Assembly (NCBI GenBank): GCA_007570785.1
Contig: ML664159.1
Location: 4,435,987 to 4,499,986 of the forward strand
From: Antilocapra americana
Lineage: Eukaryota; Chordata; Mammalia; Artiodactyla; Antilocapridae
Direction: 5' to 3'
Length of the DNA stretch: 64,000 bases
Position numbers and translations under genes: made by a program. Below are positions 35,682-45,805 of this stretch, one piece after another. Under the pieces are notes generated by a model that did not search any database, was not told the origin of the DNA, and saw only the letters and a list, made by a program, of their open reading frames with translations. How positions within the stretch are numbered: the stretch's first letter is position 1; every line of letters begins with the position of its first letter.

Positions 35682-35915
35682 GGCAAGAACTGACTCGTTG
35701 GAAAAGACTCTGATGTTGGGAAAGATTGAGGGTTAGAGGAGAAGTAGGGTTCAGAGAATGAGATGGTTGGATGGCATCACCAAGTCAATGAACATGAGTT
35801 TCAGCAAACTCCAGGAGATAATGAAGGACGGGGAAGCCTGGCATTCTGGAGGAGCCTGGCAGGCTATAGTCCATGGGGTTGCAAGAGTTGGACATGACGT
35901 AGCAACTAAACCACC
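35682..35915 (+). mobile_element. BovB 3'-end fragment, sense
   Basis: GGCAAGAACTGACTCGTTGG, GAGATGGTTGGATGGCATC and CCATGGGGTTGCAAGAGTTGG are the BovB 3' terminus. It includes a short duplication around 35840-35860 (GCCTGGCATTCTGGAGGAGCC). Confidence 0.85.
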
Positions 35916-35991
35916 AATATATCAATGCCTACTTCAATTTTTGGAGGAGGTGGACCTGAATATTTAAAATTAAATCCCACACATAATGCCA

Positions 35992-36121
35992 CCGGAGAAG
36001 GAAATGGCAACCCACTCCAGTATTCTTGCCTGGAGAATCCCAGGAACGGAGGAGCCTGGTGGGCTGCCATCTGTGGGGTCACACAGAGTCGGACACGACT
36101 GAAGTGACTTAGCAGCAGCAG
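35992..36121 (+). mobile_element. Bov-A type SINE, sense, AGC tail
   Basis: GGCAACCCACTCCAGTATTC core, GTCGGACACGACTGAAGTG end, CAGCAGCAGCAG tail. Target duplication CATAATGCCA at 35982-35991 and 36122-36131. Confidence 0.93.
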
Positions 36122-36133
36122 CATAATGCCATG

Positions 36134-36180
36134 TTGTTGTTCAGTCACTCAGTCGTGTTTGACTTTATGACACCATGGAA
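36134..36180 (-). mobile_element. Bov-A/BovB 3'-end stub, antisense
   Basis: TTGTTCAGTCACTCAGTCGTG, then GACACCATGG; only the terminal 45 bases remain. Confidence 0.75.
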
Positions 36181-36285
36181 GGGAAACCCATTGATAGATT
36201 AAATAAGAATAAGAAAATTAATATATAATTAATTAAAATTAACATATAATTAATATAAATATAATTATATATCATTATAGCAGAG

Positions 36286-36382
36286 GCTTCCCTGGTAGCT
36301 CAGTCAGTAAAGAATCTGCCTACAGTGCATGAGACCCGGGTTCTATCCCTGTGTCAGGAAGATCCCTTGGAGAAGGAATGTT
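36286..36382 (+). mobile_element. Bov-tA SINE, head only, sense
   Basis: GGCTTCCCTGGTAGCTCAG tRNA-like head, GGTTCTATCCC box-B-like block and GTCAGGAAGATCCCTTGGAG, then truncation. It ends about 180 bp before the RSRC1 exon at 36563. Confidence 0.85.
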
Positions 36383-36562
36383 CTATTTGTGGATGTCTAG
36401 GAGTAAAATGTTTCTGTTGTAATTTAACCATAATGTCATTTTTTTAATCCAGTTGAATTTCGTAAGTCATAATATTACTTCATAGAAAGAACATTGTTTA
36501 GGTATAGTGCTGTTAACAAGCTTACACATCAAAATACATTGACATTATATGTTCTCTTTTAG

Positions 36563-36669
36563 ACCAAACCACCCTGGTAGAACAAGTAAAAAGAGTCAAA
36601 GAAATTGAAGCCATTGAAAGTGATTCTTTTGTTCAGCAAACATTCAGATCAAGTAAAGAAATCAAAAAG
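36563..36669 (+). CDS. RSRC1: RSRC1, third-from-last coding exon (partial gene)
   Basis: Encodes the start of the visible C-terminal part of RSRC1 (arginine/serine-rich coiled-coil protein 1, also SRrp53), a nuclear SR-related protein known to act in pre-mRNA splicing, including 3' splice-site use. The exon is 107 nt. An AG acceptor after a pyrimidine-rich tract (36551-36562) precedes it and a GTAAG donor follows at 36670. The first two bases finish a codon split by the upstream intron; 35 whole codons follow, beginning [20 protein letters not shown] and ending SSKEIKK. The charged, Lys/Glu-rich, probably helical character fits the coiled-coil part of the protein. The other two frames are closed by early stops. 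I recognised the gene from memory of the mammalian protein (about 334 residues in human). The N-terminal RS-rich exons and the exon before this one were not found in the window, so they must lie beyond its left edge. Confidence 0.93.
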
Positions 36670-37357
36670 GTAAGTTTTCATCCAGGCATTATGAATAAGC
36701 CTTTACATTCCAACTGAAGAGATGCTTTATTAATGGATTTTAAATATAAGTTCTTCTAGTAGATGAAGTAGGGCAAGAGAGTGTCAGCATGTTATTGAGA
36801 GAAAAAATGAATTGGTGAGAATCAGTTTGTTTAAATTGTTAAAAAAAAAAACCTGTAAAAATGTTTCTGGTGGTATTTTTATTTTAAAATTCACCAAGAA
36901 GACAAAGTAAAATGTCAACATGACAGTTCTATAGCAGTAATGTGCATTTTGTGAACATACACCATTTTCTTTTCAAATTGATACATCTGCTTTTTGAATT
37001 GACATTGCTAGAGAAAATTTAAAAAAGAACTTTAACAATAAAATTATTGCCCAAATAGTAACATATGTCTATCTATACTCTTTATCTATACATGGGTATT
37101 ACTCAACTCTAATAAAAGGAGCTTTCATTGGCATTTTATTTCTGTTGAGTATTTGATTTATCCTTTCAATGATTATCAGGATTATTTTTTGGAATTTGTG
37201 TTCCTTTAGGAAGAAAAGGCTGTCTCCTGTGACATACATGTATTCTTTAATGTCACACATATAATGAAGATGTGGTATAGTTACTATTTATTCAAAAATA
37301 TTCTGTATCTGTATATATATGTTAATGACTGTATGTATGTCATTCTACTGATGAATG
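36670..37357 (+). other. RSRC1 intron, no recognised repeat
   Basis: Starts with the GTAAG donor; AT-rich, with an A-run at 36839-36850. Confidence 0.5.
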
Positions 37358-37359
37358 TA

Positions 37360-37439
37360 TTGGATTGGCCAAAACGTTTATCCAGATTCTTCTGTAAGAT
37401 GGCACAGGAAAACCCAAATGAACTTTTTGGCCAACCCAA
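37360..37439. mobile_element. Mariner-type MITE (ruminant), 80 bp
   Basis: Terminal inverted repeats TTGGATTGGCCAAAACGTTTA and GAACTTTTTGGCCAACCCAA enclose a short centre; TA dinucleotides at 37358-37359 and 37440-37441 are the target duplication typical of Tc1/mariner. No transposase; it needs help in trans. Confidence 0.9.
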
Positions 37440-37441
37440 TA

Positions 37442-38381
37442 TCATAATCCATCCATTTTGTTTCTTCTGATAAGTAGATATTTAAGTAGTTGCAAGTTTG
37501 GAGGTACTATATATATGTTTCTAAATATCCTTTCTTATCACTTGAGGATAAATTTTTCAAGATGGAGTTATTTGTTAAAGGTTAATATTGTTTATTTTCT
37601 TACCTGTTCCCAAAGTCATTCTCCCCAAATACTGTATCAGTTCAAATTCCACCGCGAAGTACAGGGAGAGGTGTGCCTCTCACACCCTGGTTAACACCTA
37701 ACTTTTTAAGACCTTGTCAGACTTTTTCATTTTTACTGACCTAATAGGTAAAAATTGACCTTTTATTTTTCTTTTAGCATTTCTTTTGTTGTTAGTGAGA
37801 TGAAATGCACTCATATATATTCAGTTACCATATATATTTTAAAATGATTCATTCTGGAGACAATGAATTGAGCATGTGCAAGATGCCAGGATGCACTAGA
37901 CAACCTTGGTTAGTCCATGCCCCTGCCCTGTTATTTTGCTGATTTCGTTTGAACATTTTGTAGTTTGCCACCACAATCTCTGAAGAAAAAGGAGCTGTGA
38001 AATGCACGTTCATAAATATAGTTGCCCATTTTATTTAATATCTCACTTGTACATGTTATGAGGTCACTCACTTGTCCTTGTAGAATTGTAATTTATTTTG
38101 AAGTTGACTTCAGTAGTATTTGTTTTCTAGGGTTCACCCTTGACTTCCCAGTTCTCACTGAACACACTTAAGATAAATTAGCATTTTCTTTCTGTGGAAA
38201 TACTTATTCCTCTATGGTTAATACAGTGAGTTTTCTTCTAAATAACTTTTTCCCATTTGGTATTAATTATTAATATAATAAATTTATTTGCAGTTCTGTT
38301 CCTCTCTTCTAAGATAGTAGCAGTTCTTCCAGTAACTAGTAAAATAGACAGCAATTGAGGAAACTGATCCAAACCCTGTTT
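37442..38381. other. RSRC1 intron, no recognised repeat
   Basis: AT-rich. The block at 37600-37700 may be the end of an old element, but I cannot name it. Confidence 0.4.
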
Positions 38382-38600
38382 AATATAGTGGAAAGAGCAT
38401 GACCTTTGGACTCAAGATCTGACTTTGAACTTAACTTTTACACTTCCTACCATGATTTATGATCTAGAGCAGACCTCAACCTCTTTCTAAGCCTCTGTTT
38501 CCAAATTAATAACATTAAACTAATAACATCTACTTTTTAGAGTAATTGAGGGTTAAATATAATGATTATCAAATATCTAACATGTTTATTAATCCATTAA
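38382..38600 (+). mobile_element. MIR SINE, degraded
   Basis: TAGTGGAAAGAGCATGACCTT, CTCAAGATCTGACTTTGAAC, CCTCTTTCTAAGCCTCTGTTT and AGTAATTGAGGGTTAAATAT follow the MIR order. Confidence 0.75.
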
Positions 38601-38671
38601 ATGTTTATTTTTTAATTATAGACTAGAATCTAAATTATTTGATATCTATGTACGTCCTATACACTAAGTAT

Positions 38672-38825
38672 GCATGCTGCTGCTGCTTCTGCTAAGTCGC
38701 TTCAGTCGTGTCTGACTCTGTGCGACTACATAGACGGCAGCCCACCAGGCTCTCCCGTCTCTGAGATTCTCCAGGCAAGAACACTGGATTCTCCAGGCGA
38801 CACTGGTTGCCATTTCCTTCTCTAG
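38672..38825 (-). mobile_element. Bov-A type SINE, antisense
   Basis: Starts with the reversed AGC tail (GCTGCTGCTGCTTCTGC), then CTAAGTCGCTTCAGTCGTGTC and GGCAAGAACACTGG. A short internal duplication GATTCTCCAGGC occurs twice (38763 and 38788). Confidence 0.88.
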
Positions 38826-38844
38826 TGTGTGAAAGTGAAAAGTG

Positions 38845-38965
38845 AAGGTGAAGTCACTCTGTTGTGTCTGACTGTTCGTGACCCCATGGATTACAGCCTA
38901 CCAGGCTCCTCCGTCCATGGGATTTTCCAGGCAAGAGTACTGGAGTGGGGTGCCATTGCCTTCGC
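38845..38965 (-). mobile_element. Bov-A type SINE, antisense
   Basis: GGTGAAGTCACTCTGTTGTG, GACCCCATGGATTACAGCC and GGCAAGAGTACTGGAGTGG. A second, separate copy close to the first. Confidence 0.88.
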
Positions 38966-39837
38966 CATGGTGTATACAAAACTTGAAAACTTCTACTGTA
39001 GGTATTCAGTCTTTCTGAAGTATAAACCTTACTTCATTTTTGTTTCTCCGATATGCCTCTTACTTTCCTTGAGTCTCCCTGCTCACAAATCAGAGTCCTT
39101 GCTGATAAACACAGAAATTCTTTAGAATTTCTTAAAAGACTTCTGAAATGTATAAATGCAATAATATCTATATATTTTAATTTCAGGGTTAGTAATTTTT
39201 CTACCTTGTTATATTCCCAAGAAATGTTTTAAAATATTATTTCCTATAGTTATTAATCTTAAGATAACTGATTAAATCCAAGAGAAAAACTGTTCTTCCC
39301 AAATTTATAACAAATTCTTTGTGTAGTTAAATGGGCTGCCTATGAAAGCAATATAAAGGAATTTCACCTACCTCTCTCATCAAAGGGACCACTGTTATTA
39401 ATTATTTTAATAATTAGCTTTTGTTTGCTTTAGCTTTTAGTGCTGAGTTGGCAGTTTCAATATGGGTTTTCCTATACTTCCAATTTAGATGCCACAGTTA
39501 AGGATTAAAAAGACAAGGATGGAACCCCTAGGGGGTCTCTTCATTTTGTAAGCAACCTTAATAAATCTGTGTGAGGGAAAACCATCTTCTGTCTCAACTA
39601 TCTTTTAAAAAGAAGTTCCCCTTAACAATAATTCATAAAAGATATAAAATTATAACAGCCTAGCTCTCGGTTGGATAAGAATGACAGAGAAGCAGAAGCA
39701 GCCTCAAAATATTAATCCAGCACTGCAAGTTGAGCCACTTAGAAATACGTTTAGTTTAAATATTTTACCAATAATTTTATTTATTTCCTCTAAAATTCAA
39801 AGCAGATTACAATAAATCTTACATTTAGCAATTAGGA
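38966..39837. other. RSRC1 intron, no recognised repeat
   Basis: No exon or named repeat recognised. Confidence 0.4.
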
Positions 39838-40062
39838 AGCAATGGTCAAAAGCATGAGATGGAGAGTCAGACCTAGAACCACATTCTGATTCTGCCATTT
39901 ACTGACTGTATCCTTCAACTATTTAATAGTTTCATTGCACCTTGACTCTCTTCTCTTAAAATGGGGGAAATACCTGTAGCAGAGGTTTTTATGAGGATGA
40001 ACAAGATATTTATATAAAACAGTTAACCACATGCCTGGCATATATAAGTATTCAAGAAATGA
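39838..40062 (+). mobile_element. MIR SINE
   Basis: GGTCAAAAGCATGAGATGGAG, CTGATTCTGCCATTTACTGAC, CTTCTCTTAAAATGGGGGAAA and CATGCCTGGCATATATAAGT match MIR in order. Confidence 0.85.
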
Positions 40063-41558
40063 AAGCTGTTGCCATGCCTGATCTTCCTGCTGCTAATCCA
40101 CCTTCTCCTCTCACTGAAGACCAAGCGCTGGATGTGTGCGCGACTTCCTTCAGAGCAATTTTGAAACAAAATTTTCCATTTTAGTTCTGTCAGAGATTGT
40201 TTTATGTAATTTTTAATGTTCTCTAGACCTAAAATTCTCCTTACTTGAGGCTTGGTGATCTGCTGTGTTACCAAGCAAAGAGTTTTAAAATTACTTTACA
40301 CAGTAATTTACTGGTTTCATGTATAGACATCAGCTTTGAACCAGTTTGTTTCGACACAGCCATTTGGAAATGTTAAAGCATTAAGCAAATGCTATAAAAC
40401 AATGTTTTATCTTAGCCCCACTTTTTCATATATATTTAAATAACTAAAATAATGATTACCATTATAATGGCTACCATTATACTAGACATTTAACTTTTGT
40501 AATTTAACTAGTATCTTAGTTACATTTATAACTGAGGTTCAGCAAATTTTATAATGCATGGTTAAATCTAATAAATGATTGAAAGCGGCATCCAAACCAA
40601 ATTTGTCCAACACCAGAACCCATTTTTTTCCTACTGATTAAATGTCTCTCATAATTGTAACTCAATGCATATTCCCTGTTAAGGTTAAAGAAGGCATGCT
40701 TTGAAGTGACCCTAACAGGGGAATATGCTAAAAAGCCTCAGAAGATGGCATTTACCTTGGTAAATGTACAGTAGGCTAATAAAATATTAGCTATCCAACC
40801 CTGGACTTGTATTAATCGTCGCATATCAAAATCATCAGAAGAGCATGGGCCAGCAAAGCATAAATTCGCACTGGACTGTAATATAAAACAGTGGGCCAAT
40901 TTATTAGTTTAGAAAGTGATATCCCTTCCATTTTCTAAAATGTCTGTGTCTGCAGTATGAGGTAAAGATTCAGGATGTCCAAGAAGATGAATTATTTATC
41001 AGGAGATGACTTAGCAAAGGGAGGTAAATTATCTAGAGGACCATTCCATCCAGGTCATGAGGAGATCTTATGGGCTATCCTTTTCTTGAAAATTAAATTA
41101 TGACACAAGTTTCAACATCCTTCTCTCCTGGACAATTCTACACACATTGGTAGAAAATTGTATCTCTAAAGAAGGCTTTTGTGTAACCTAATGACCCCTT
41201 CCATTGGTAGAGTCTTCAGCTGTATAAATTCTACTAATTTAGCTAGGGAGATGTTACCAGAAAAGTGGCCATCACCAGTGTCATGCTAGATGATGTGTCT
41301 CCTGCAACACATTGATTTAACTAGTTTTAGCTCTCTACAATCCTATTTCTCTAATGTGAGTAGATAGTCTGATCGTTCCTGATATATCATCAGCTTGAGG
41401 AACCAAGATGCAGCTTGTTTTCAGACTGCTCTCCCAGATAAGCTTATTACCAGTTATTCAATCCTAGCATTGTTGTATTTGTCCGATATCCACCAGTGTT
41501 CAAAAAGGGTACCTAAGCAGCATGGTCATTTGTACTTTCACTTATAAAGTGCATATTA
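40063..41558. other. RSRC1 intron, no recognised repeat
   Basis: Unique-looking sequence. The part at 40690-41500 is GC-richer than its surroundings and might be an old LTR or conserved DNA; I could not assign it. Confidence 0.35.
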
Positions 41559-41570
41559 AAACAAATTGTT

Positions 41571-42159
41571 TTATTTTTTTTTTATTGTTTTTGCCATACA
41601 ATGTCATGATATCACCATGGGCCGAGCATCAATCCTGGGCTGGCGATTGATTAGACATATGATAATTAACATGTTTCAGTGCCCTTCTCCCATATCATCC
41701 CACCCTTACCCTCATCCACAGAGTCCACGAGTCTATTCTATACATCTGCGTTCCTTTTGCTGTCTAGCATGTTGGGTTCTCGTTACCGTCTTTCTAAATT
41801 CCATATATATGCGTTAATATACTGTATTGTTGTTTTTGCTTCTGGCTTACTTCACTCTGGATAATGGGCTCCAGTTTCGTCCATCTGAGTAGAATTGAAT
41901 AAAAAAAATAAATAAATAAAATAAAAAAAGAGAACTGAATCAATAATAATAATTTTCCTGAATGTAAAAGATGATGAAACTTTTCAATGTATTTTCTAAA
42001 ATTTGTGAAATCCCCGTTCCTGGTGTCTAAGAGCAAGCAATAGAACTGAAGAATGGAGACCAATAGGCTGTCACTGTACTCACAACGGGATGTTTAACCC
42101 AATGTCGTCATGAGTATTTTACATCTAAAATAAATACCTTGAAGTGAAAAAAAAAAAAA
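41571..42159 (+). mobile_element. Composite retro-insertion: inverted L1 3' end plus transduced 3' sequence with poly(A)
   Basis: Flanked by the duplication AAACAAATTGTT (41559-41570 and 42160-42171), which starts at a TT/AAAA site as cut by the L1 endonuclease. From left to right: a T-run; antisense L1 3' UTR (41580-41896) with an internal deletion of about 80 bp; an A-rich tract with AAATAAATAAATAAA, which could be the first poly(A) tail; about 215 bp of non-L1 sequence (41930-42146); AATAAA at 42129-42134; and a terminal A-run. The best reading is an L1 RNA with a 3' transduction, inserted on the + strand with twin-priming inversion of its L1 part. A retrocopied chimeric transcript is the alternative. 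Confidence 0.75.
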
Positions 42160-42181
42160 AAACAAATTGTTCCAAACTGAA

Positions 42182-42197
42182 CCACCAGGTGGCAGTG
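42182..42197 (+). promoter_or_regulatory. Perfect CTCF core motif
   Basis: CCACCAGGTGGCAGTG matches all 16 positions of the CTCF core consensus CCASYAGRKGGCRSYV. It lies 10 bp right of the target duplication of the composite retro-insertion, in host DNA. Confidence 0.65.
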
Positions 42198-42611
42198 CTA
42201 CTTACAGCCAGATATTTGATTACGGCCATTTTTTTTAAGTCAAATTTTCTCCAAAACAGCTTTCCTCACTTAACTAAAGAAGCAATTAATCATTTTCCTC
42301 ACGTATTTTTAAATTAACCATTATTAAATAATAACTTTATGTTCTGATCCTAACCATTGAGAACTTTATGTTTTCTTTATATACCTTATGTGTATTTAAG
42401 CACTTTTCGAATAAAACTGATGTACTGTGTAGGTAAAAACAAAATCAGATTACTTGATTTTTATAATAGAATGTTATCTCTGCCACCTGAGTATGTGCAG
42501 TCCTCATCTTTGGCAGCTAGAATAACAACACTTCACAATTTTTCAAGGTTGTTCAATATGGACAGCCAGTCTCCAGGCTGAGCCCTGTCACAGCCTGGCC
42601 TAGTTATGCAG
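42198..42611. other. RSRC1 intron, no recognised repeat
   Basis: AT-rich; nothing named. Confidence 0.4.
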
Positions 42612-42735
42612 AACAGTATGCCCACTTCAGTATTTTTGCCTGGAGAATTCCATGGACAGAGGAGCCTGGCAGGCTACAGCCCGTGGGATCACACAGAGTC
42701 AGACGTGACTGAAGTGATTTGGCACGCACGTACGC
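42612..42735 (+). mobile_element. Bov-A type SINE, sense
   Basis: CCCACTTCAGTATTTTTGCC, GGAGCCTGGCAGGCTACAG and GTCAGACGTGACTGAAGTG; 5' head missing. Confidence 0.88.
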
Positions 42736-43654
42736 ATACTCTTTTATTCCCTGTATGGCAACACATGATTTTAAAAAATTGTGTCTTGGACCTCACTGGG
42801 CTAGGATACTTGCCACTTCCCTGTGTGCAGAATATGGGGTTTTACTGTTACATATCTTCAGTTTTATAAAAAGTCAGCTTAATATCACTTAGGGCTATGA
42901 GTCTTCTATGACTAGTATTTTGGAAATGTAATGTTTGAGGTCTGGGGAAAAATATATTGGCTGCAAAATAAAAGAAAAAGACTTCCAAATCAAATTTACC
43001 AAATATTTCTTTAAACATCTCTATTGTAACTTGTTACAATTTGTGTTTACATATATATTTTGGTATTTTTTTGTTAGAGATCTGTCACCCCATCAGCAAA
43101 ATGTCATCTTCAGTTTGAACAGGGAACATGTCTTCTTATTCTCCCTGGTGTACCCAGTGCTAAGCAGTTAGTAGTGCTTAGTAAGTATTGGTTAAATAGA
43201 CGATTCTCCAACTATGAGATAAATCATTCTAATAAAGGATTAACTAACTCATGCATATTTCATTTTCTACATGTTTTCCCCAGTGACATCTGTTTTACAC
43301 TTCATTCAGAGAAGTGGATGTTCAGAAGTAGAAAAGTCAACAAAACATGGAAATTGAAAAGCTATAAGTTTAGAACAATGAGTGTCGGGGAAAAAAGGCT
43401 AGTCAATCATCTAGAGTTTTTTAATTTTAACTTTTAATTCCAACTTCTCATCTAGTTTATCTCATCATTCATTTCATATTATCCCTGCAGCCTTGCTGTT
43501 AATTAGGCACTTCCCTGACCTTCTCCTCCCTCAGGGAAGATGTTGAAATTAACCTGAATAGCACTATACTCTTGGTCCTCTCCAAGCAGACACAATGAGT
43601 TATTAGTCTTTTGTCCCTGGTACTAAGCACAGTACCTGGCCTATAATATTTTAT
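42736..43654. other. RSRC1 intron, no recognised repeat
   Basis: No named repeat or exon. The block around 43565-43660 (CTTTTGTCCCTGGTACTAAG, ACAGTACCTGGCC) may be a repeat remnant. Confidence 0.4.
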
Positions 43655-44010
43655 ACAGTGGAATAGGAGTCAACCACAAACAGGAATGAAATACTGATAT
43701 ACATGTTAAATGAAAGAAGCCACACACACACCCAAAAAAAAACACATATTGTATGATTCCTTTTATATAAAATGTGTGGAATAGACAAATCTATAAAGAC
43801 AGAAAGTAAATGAGTGGTTTCCTAGGGATGTCAGAGTTGGGGAGCAATGGGGAGCAGTGACTGCTAATGGGTATGTGTTTTTTTAGGATTATACAGATGT
43901 TCTAAAGTTGTTTGGAGTGATAGTTTCAGAACTCTGCTGATGTAATAAAAGCAATATGAATTGTGATATGGAATTATATTTCAATAAAGCAGTTATTGAA
44001 GAAATAATAA
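43655..44010 (+). mobile_element. Old L1 (L1M-like) 3' end, sense
   Basis: GTTAAATGAAAGAAGCCACAC, ATTGTATGATTCCTTTTATAT, GAGTGGTTTCCTAGGGATG and TTATATTTCAATAAAGC near the terminus. It contains a short CA tract (43723-43735). It ends about 310 bp before the RSRC1 exon at 44324. Confidence 0.82.
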
Positions 44011-44323
44011 TAAAAATCTTTAGAGTTGCTTCTTATACCTAAAAAGACCAGCTCAATGGAGATATGTTGCCTACTTGTTTCGATTAATAGAATTTACATA
44101 TGTGTAATGTATATACTTTTTCAATAGTATAGACTCATAAGTACAAATTTCTTAAGAAAAATATGTTGATTTTAAGAATAACATTTTCACAATTTTTTTG
44201 TATTTGCTTGTTTGAGGAATAGTCTGATATTCAGTATCCTAGGGCCATGTTGTAGTTAGTATCATCTCAAAGGAGGCCAGTTGAGCAATTATTATTCAAA
44301 ATCTAAAGTGTTTTATGTTTCAG

Positions 44324-44476
44324 TCAGTGGAAGCTAGTGAAGTGAAGCATGCAGCAGCCACATCAGGACCAGCATCAGTGGTGGCTGATCCGCCGAGTAA
44401 TGAAAAGGAAATAGACCCAAGCAGCATCCCTACTGCTATCAAGTACCAAGATGACAATTCTCTGGCTCATCCAAAT
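44324..44476 (+). CDS. RSRC1: RSRC1, penultimate coding exon
   Basis: A 153-nt exon of exactly 51 codons, phase 0 at both ends. It is bounded by a CAG acceptor (44321-44323) after a T-rich tract and a GTAAG donor at 44477. It starts [20 protein letters not shown] and ends [13 protein letters not shown]. This is a low-complexity, Ala/Ser/Pro-rich and acidic linker followed by the conserved segment containing [10 protein letters not shown]. It joins in frame to the exon at 36563-36669 across an intron of about 7.65 kb, and to the last exon across an intron of 667 bp. Because the exon length is a multiple of three, skipping it would keep the reading frame, so alternative use is possible but not shown. 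The open frame runs past the donor to 44524 only by chance. Confidence 0.93.
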
Positions 44477-44756
44477 GTAAGACCCTTAAGCCTTAAGAAT
44501 GTCAGCTTAAGTCTAGTTCACTGAAGTTAATTCAGACTGCTGTTCTTTTGAGTTGGTGACAAGAAGACCATTGGAGGAAATGGATTCATATATTCACATT
44601 TGCCAAAAATAAGACAGCTCGCCCCCAGCCCTTAGAGCTGTTACCAGTATTTGAATCTGGTTTGGGCCACCCTATGTTACTTGATTTCTAGAAGATTCTT
44701 TATGTGGTTAAGAAAAGTAGACAAAAAACAGAGTTTTGTTCATATTTTCATCTGGC

Positions 44757-44802
44757 ACTCAGTTCAGTTCAGTAGCTCAGTCGTGTCCGACTCTTTGCTG
44801 GC
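44757..44802 (-). mobile_element. BovB/Bov-A 3'-end stub, antisense
   Basis: CAGTTCAGTTCAGTAGCTCAG then GTGTCCGACTCTTTGC; only about 45 bases, in the last RSRC1 intron. Confidence 0.82.
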
Positions 44803-45143
44803 TCTCCTCCTGTTGGCTTATTGACTATGGGCATGTCATTAATGTCATACTGTGCTGTCTTCTGTGAATTAGGGTCATACCACTCTGTCTCTCAGAAAGT
44901 TTGTAGGAAATAAACTTTACAAAATGAAATGTAAAATTGCTAATGATTTTTATATTAGTCCTTTTACTCAAACTTTACATGGGTTATTCCAAATAGATGA
45001 TCTTCAGTTAAGAAGTCATCAAGAGTTAAGTAGTATCTAAATCTTATGCTGAAGGATATATTCTATAAAGATGATTTGTAAGGTCAAATCCAAGTTATTT
45101 GACAAACAATGATATTTTTCTTCTTTTTTCTTTTTCATTTCAG

Positions 45144-45236
45144 TTATTTATTGAGAAAGCTGATGCTGAGGAAAAATGGTTCAAGAGATTAATTGCTCTC
45201 CGACAAGAAAGGCTAATGGGCAGTCCTGTGGCCTAA
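45144..45236 (+). CDS. RSRC1: RSRC1, last coding exon with stop codon
   Basis: Encodes the last 30 residues, beginning [20 protein letters not shown] and ending RLMGSPVA, followed by a TAA stop at 45234-45236. The CAG acceptor (45141-45143) follows a long TTTTC-type pyrimidine tract. The Trp/Phe/Lys/Arg-rich helix-forming tail is the part of RSRC1 that I recall as best conserved among mammals, and the sequence shows no frameshift or premature stop. With the two preceding exons it gives about 117 residues, roughly the last third of the protein. The whole visible part therefore looks like a functional gene and not a retrocopy, since introns are present and the splice sites are intact. Confidence 0.94.
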
Positions 45237-45805
45237 AGTAATATTCATGTGGTTGAATTAACAGTAACATTGGAAATTTAGATCTTTAAATCGTAGTATT
45301 AACTCTATACTCTTAAAAATAATTTAGCTGATTATATAAAAAGGGTAATCTCATTTCATTCTTTTCTCGTGTAAGCTCTACTAGTTGTTGATTTGAACTT
45401 AATCAAACATTGTGAATATTGAAACTAGTATAAAGTTTAAGAATGCATGAAAATGTCATACTGTTAATTAAGCTAATCCTGGAAGTATTAGTATTAAAAT
45501 AAATGGTATACAGTAGTGTTTTTGAGTACAATTTGAAAAATATCAAGTTGCTGTTTAAAGACACAATTTTGATTAGTCATGAATATAAAAGAATCAAACT
45601 ATATGCTGTAAGTATGAGATTTCATCTTCCATGTATTTTAAAACCATTTTGAATGTTTTATTTCATCTTACTGTAAAATTTTAACTACAATAACAAGCAC
45701 TGTAAACAATCTAAGCAGAATGAGCCATGCTAATCTTAGAGGAATAATATGTTTAGTGTAAAAGCTACTTGAAAATTAAATAAATTAATGGTTTATTTGC
45801 TTTGA
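45237..45805 (+). other. RSRC1: RSRC1 3' untranslated region (inferred extent)
   Basis: AT-rich sequence directly after the RSRC1 stop codon, free of recognisable transposons. AATAAA hexamers occur at 45498-45503 and 45779-45784. The second is followed within about 50 bases by G/T-rich sequence (GGTTTTAGTAGGTGTTT), the usual downstream element, so I place the main poly(A) site near 45.80 kb. The first hexamer could give a shorter mRNA. The end point is inference from signals; transcript reads would settle it. Confidence 0.65.
45779..45784 (+). promoter_or_regulatory. RSRC1: Probable RSRC1 polyadenylation signal (AATAAA)
   Basis: Canonical AATAAA about 545 nt after the stop codon, with a G/T-rich downstream element around 45810-45832. 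Preferred over the hexamer at 45498 because of that element. Confidence 0.6.

Noticed and set aside
1..36562. Search for earlier RSRC1 exons (RS-rich N-terminus, Ala/Lys-rich segment before the first visible exon)
   Set aside because: No open frame with those features and flanking AG/GT was found; probably outside the window, although a very short exon could be missed by eye.
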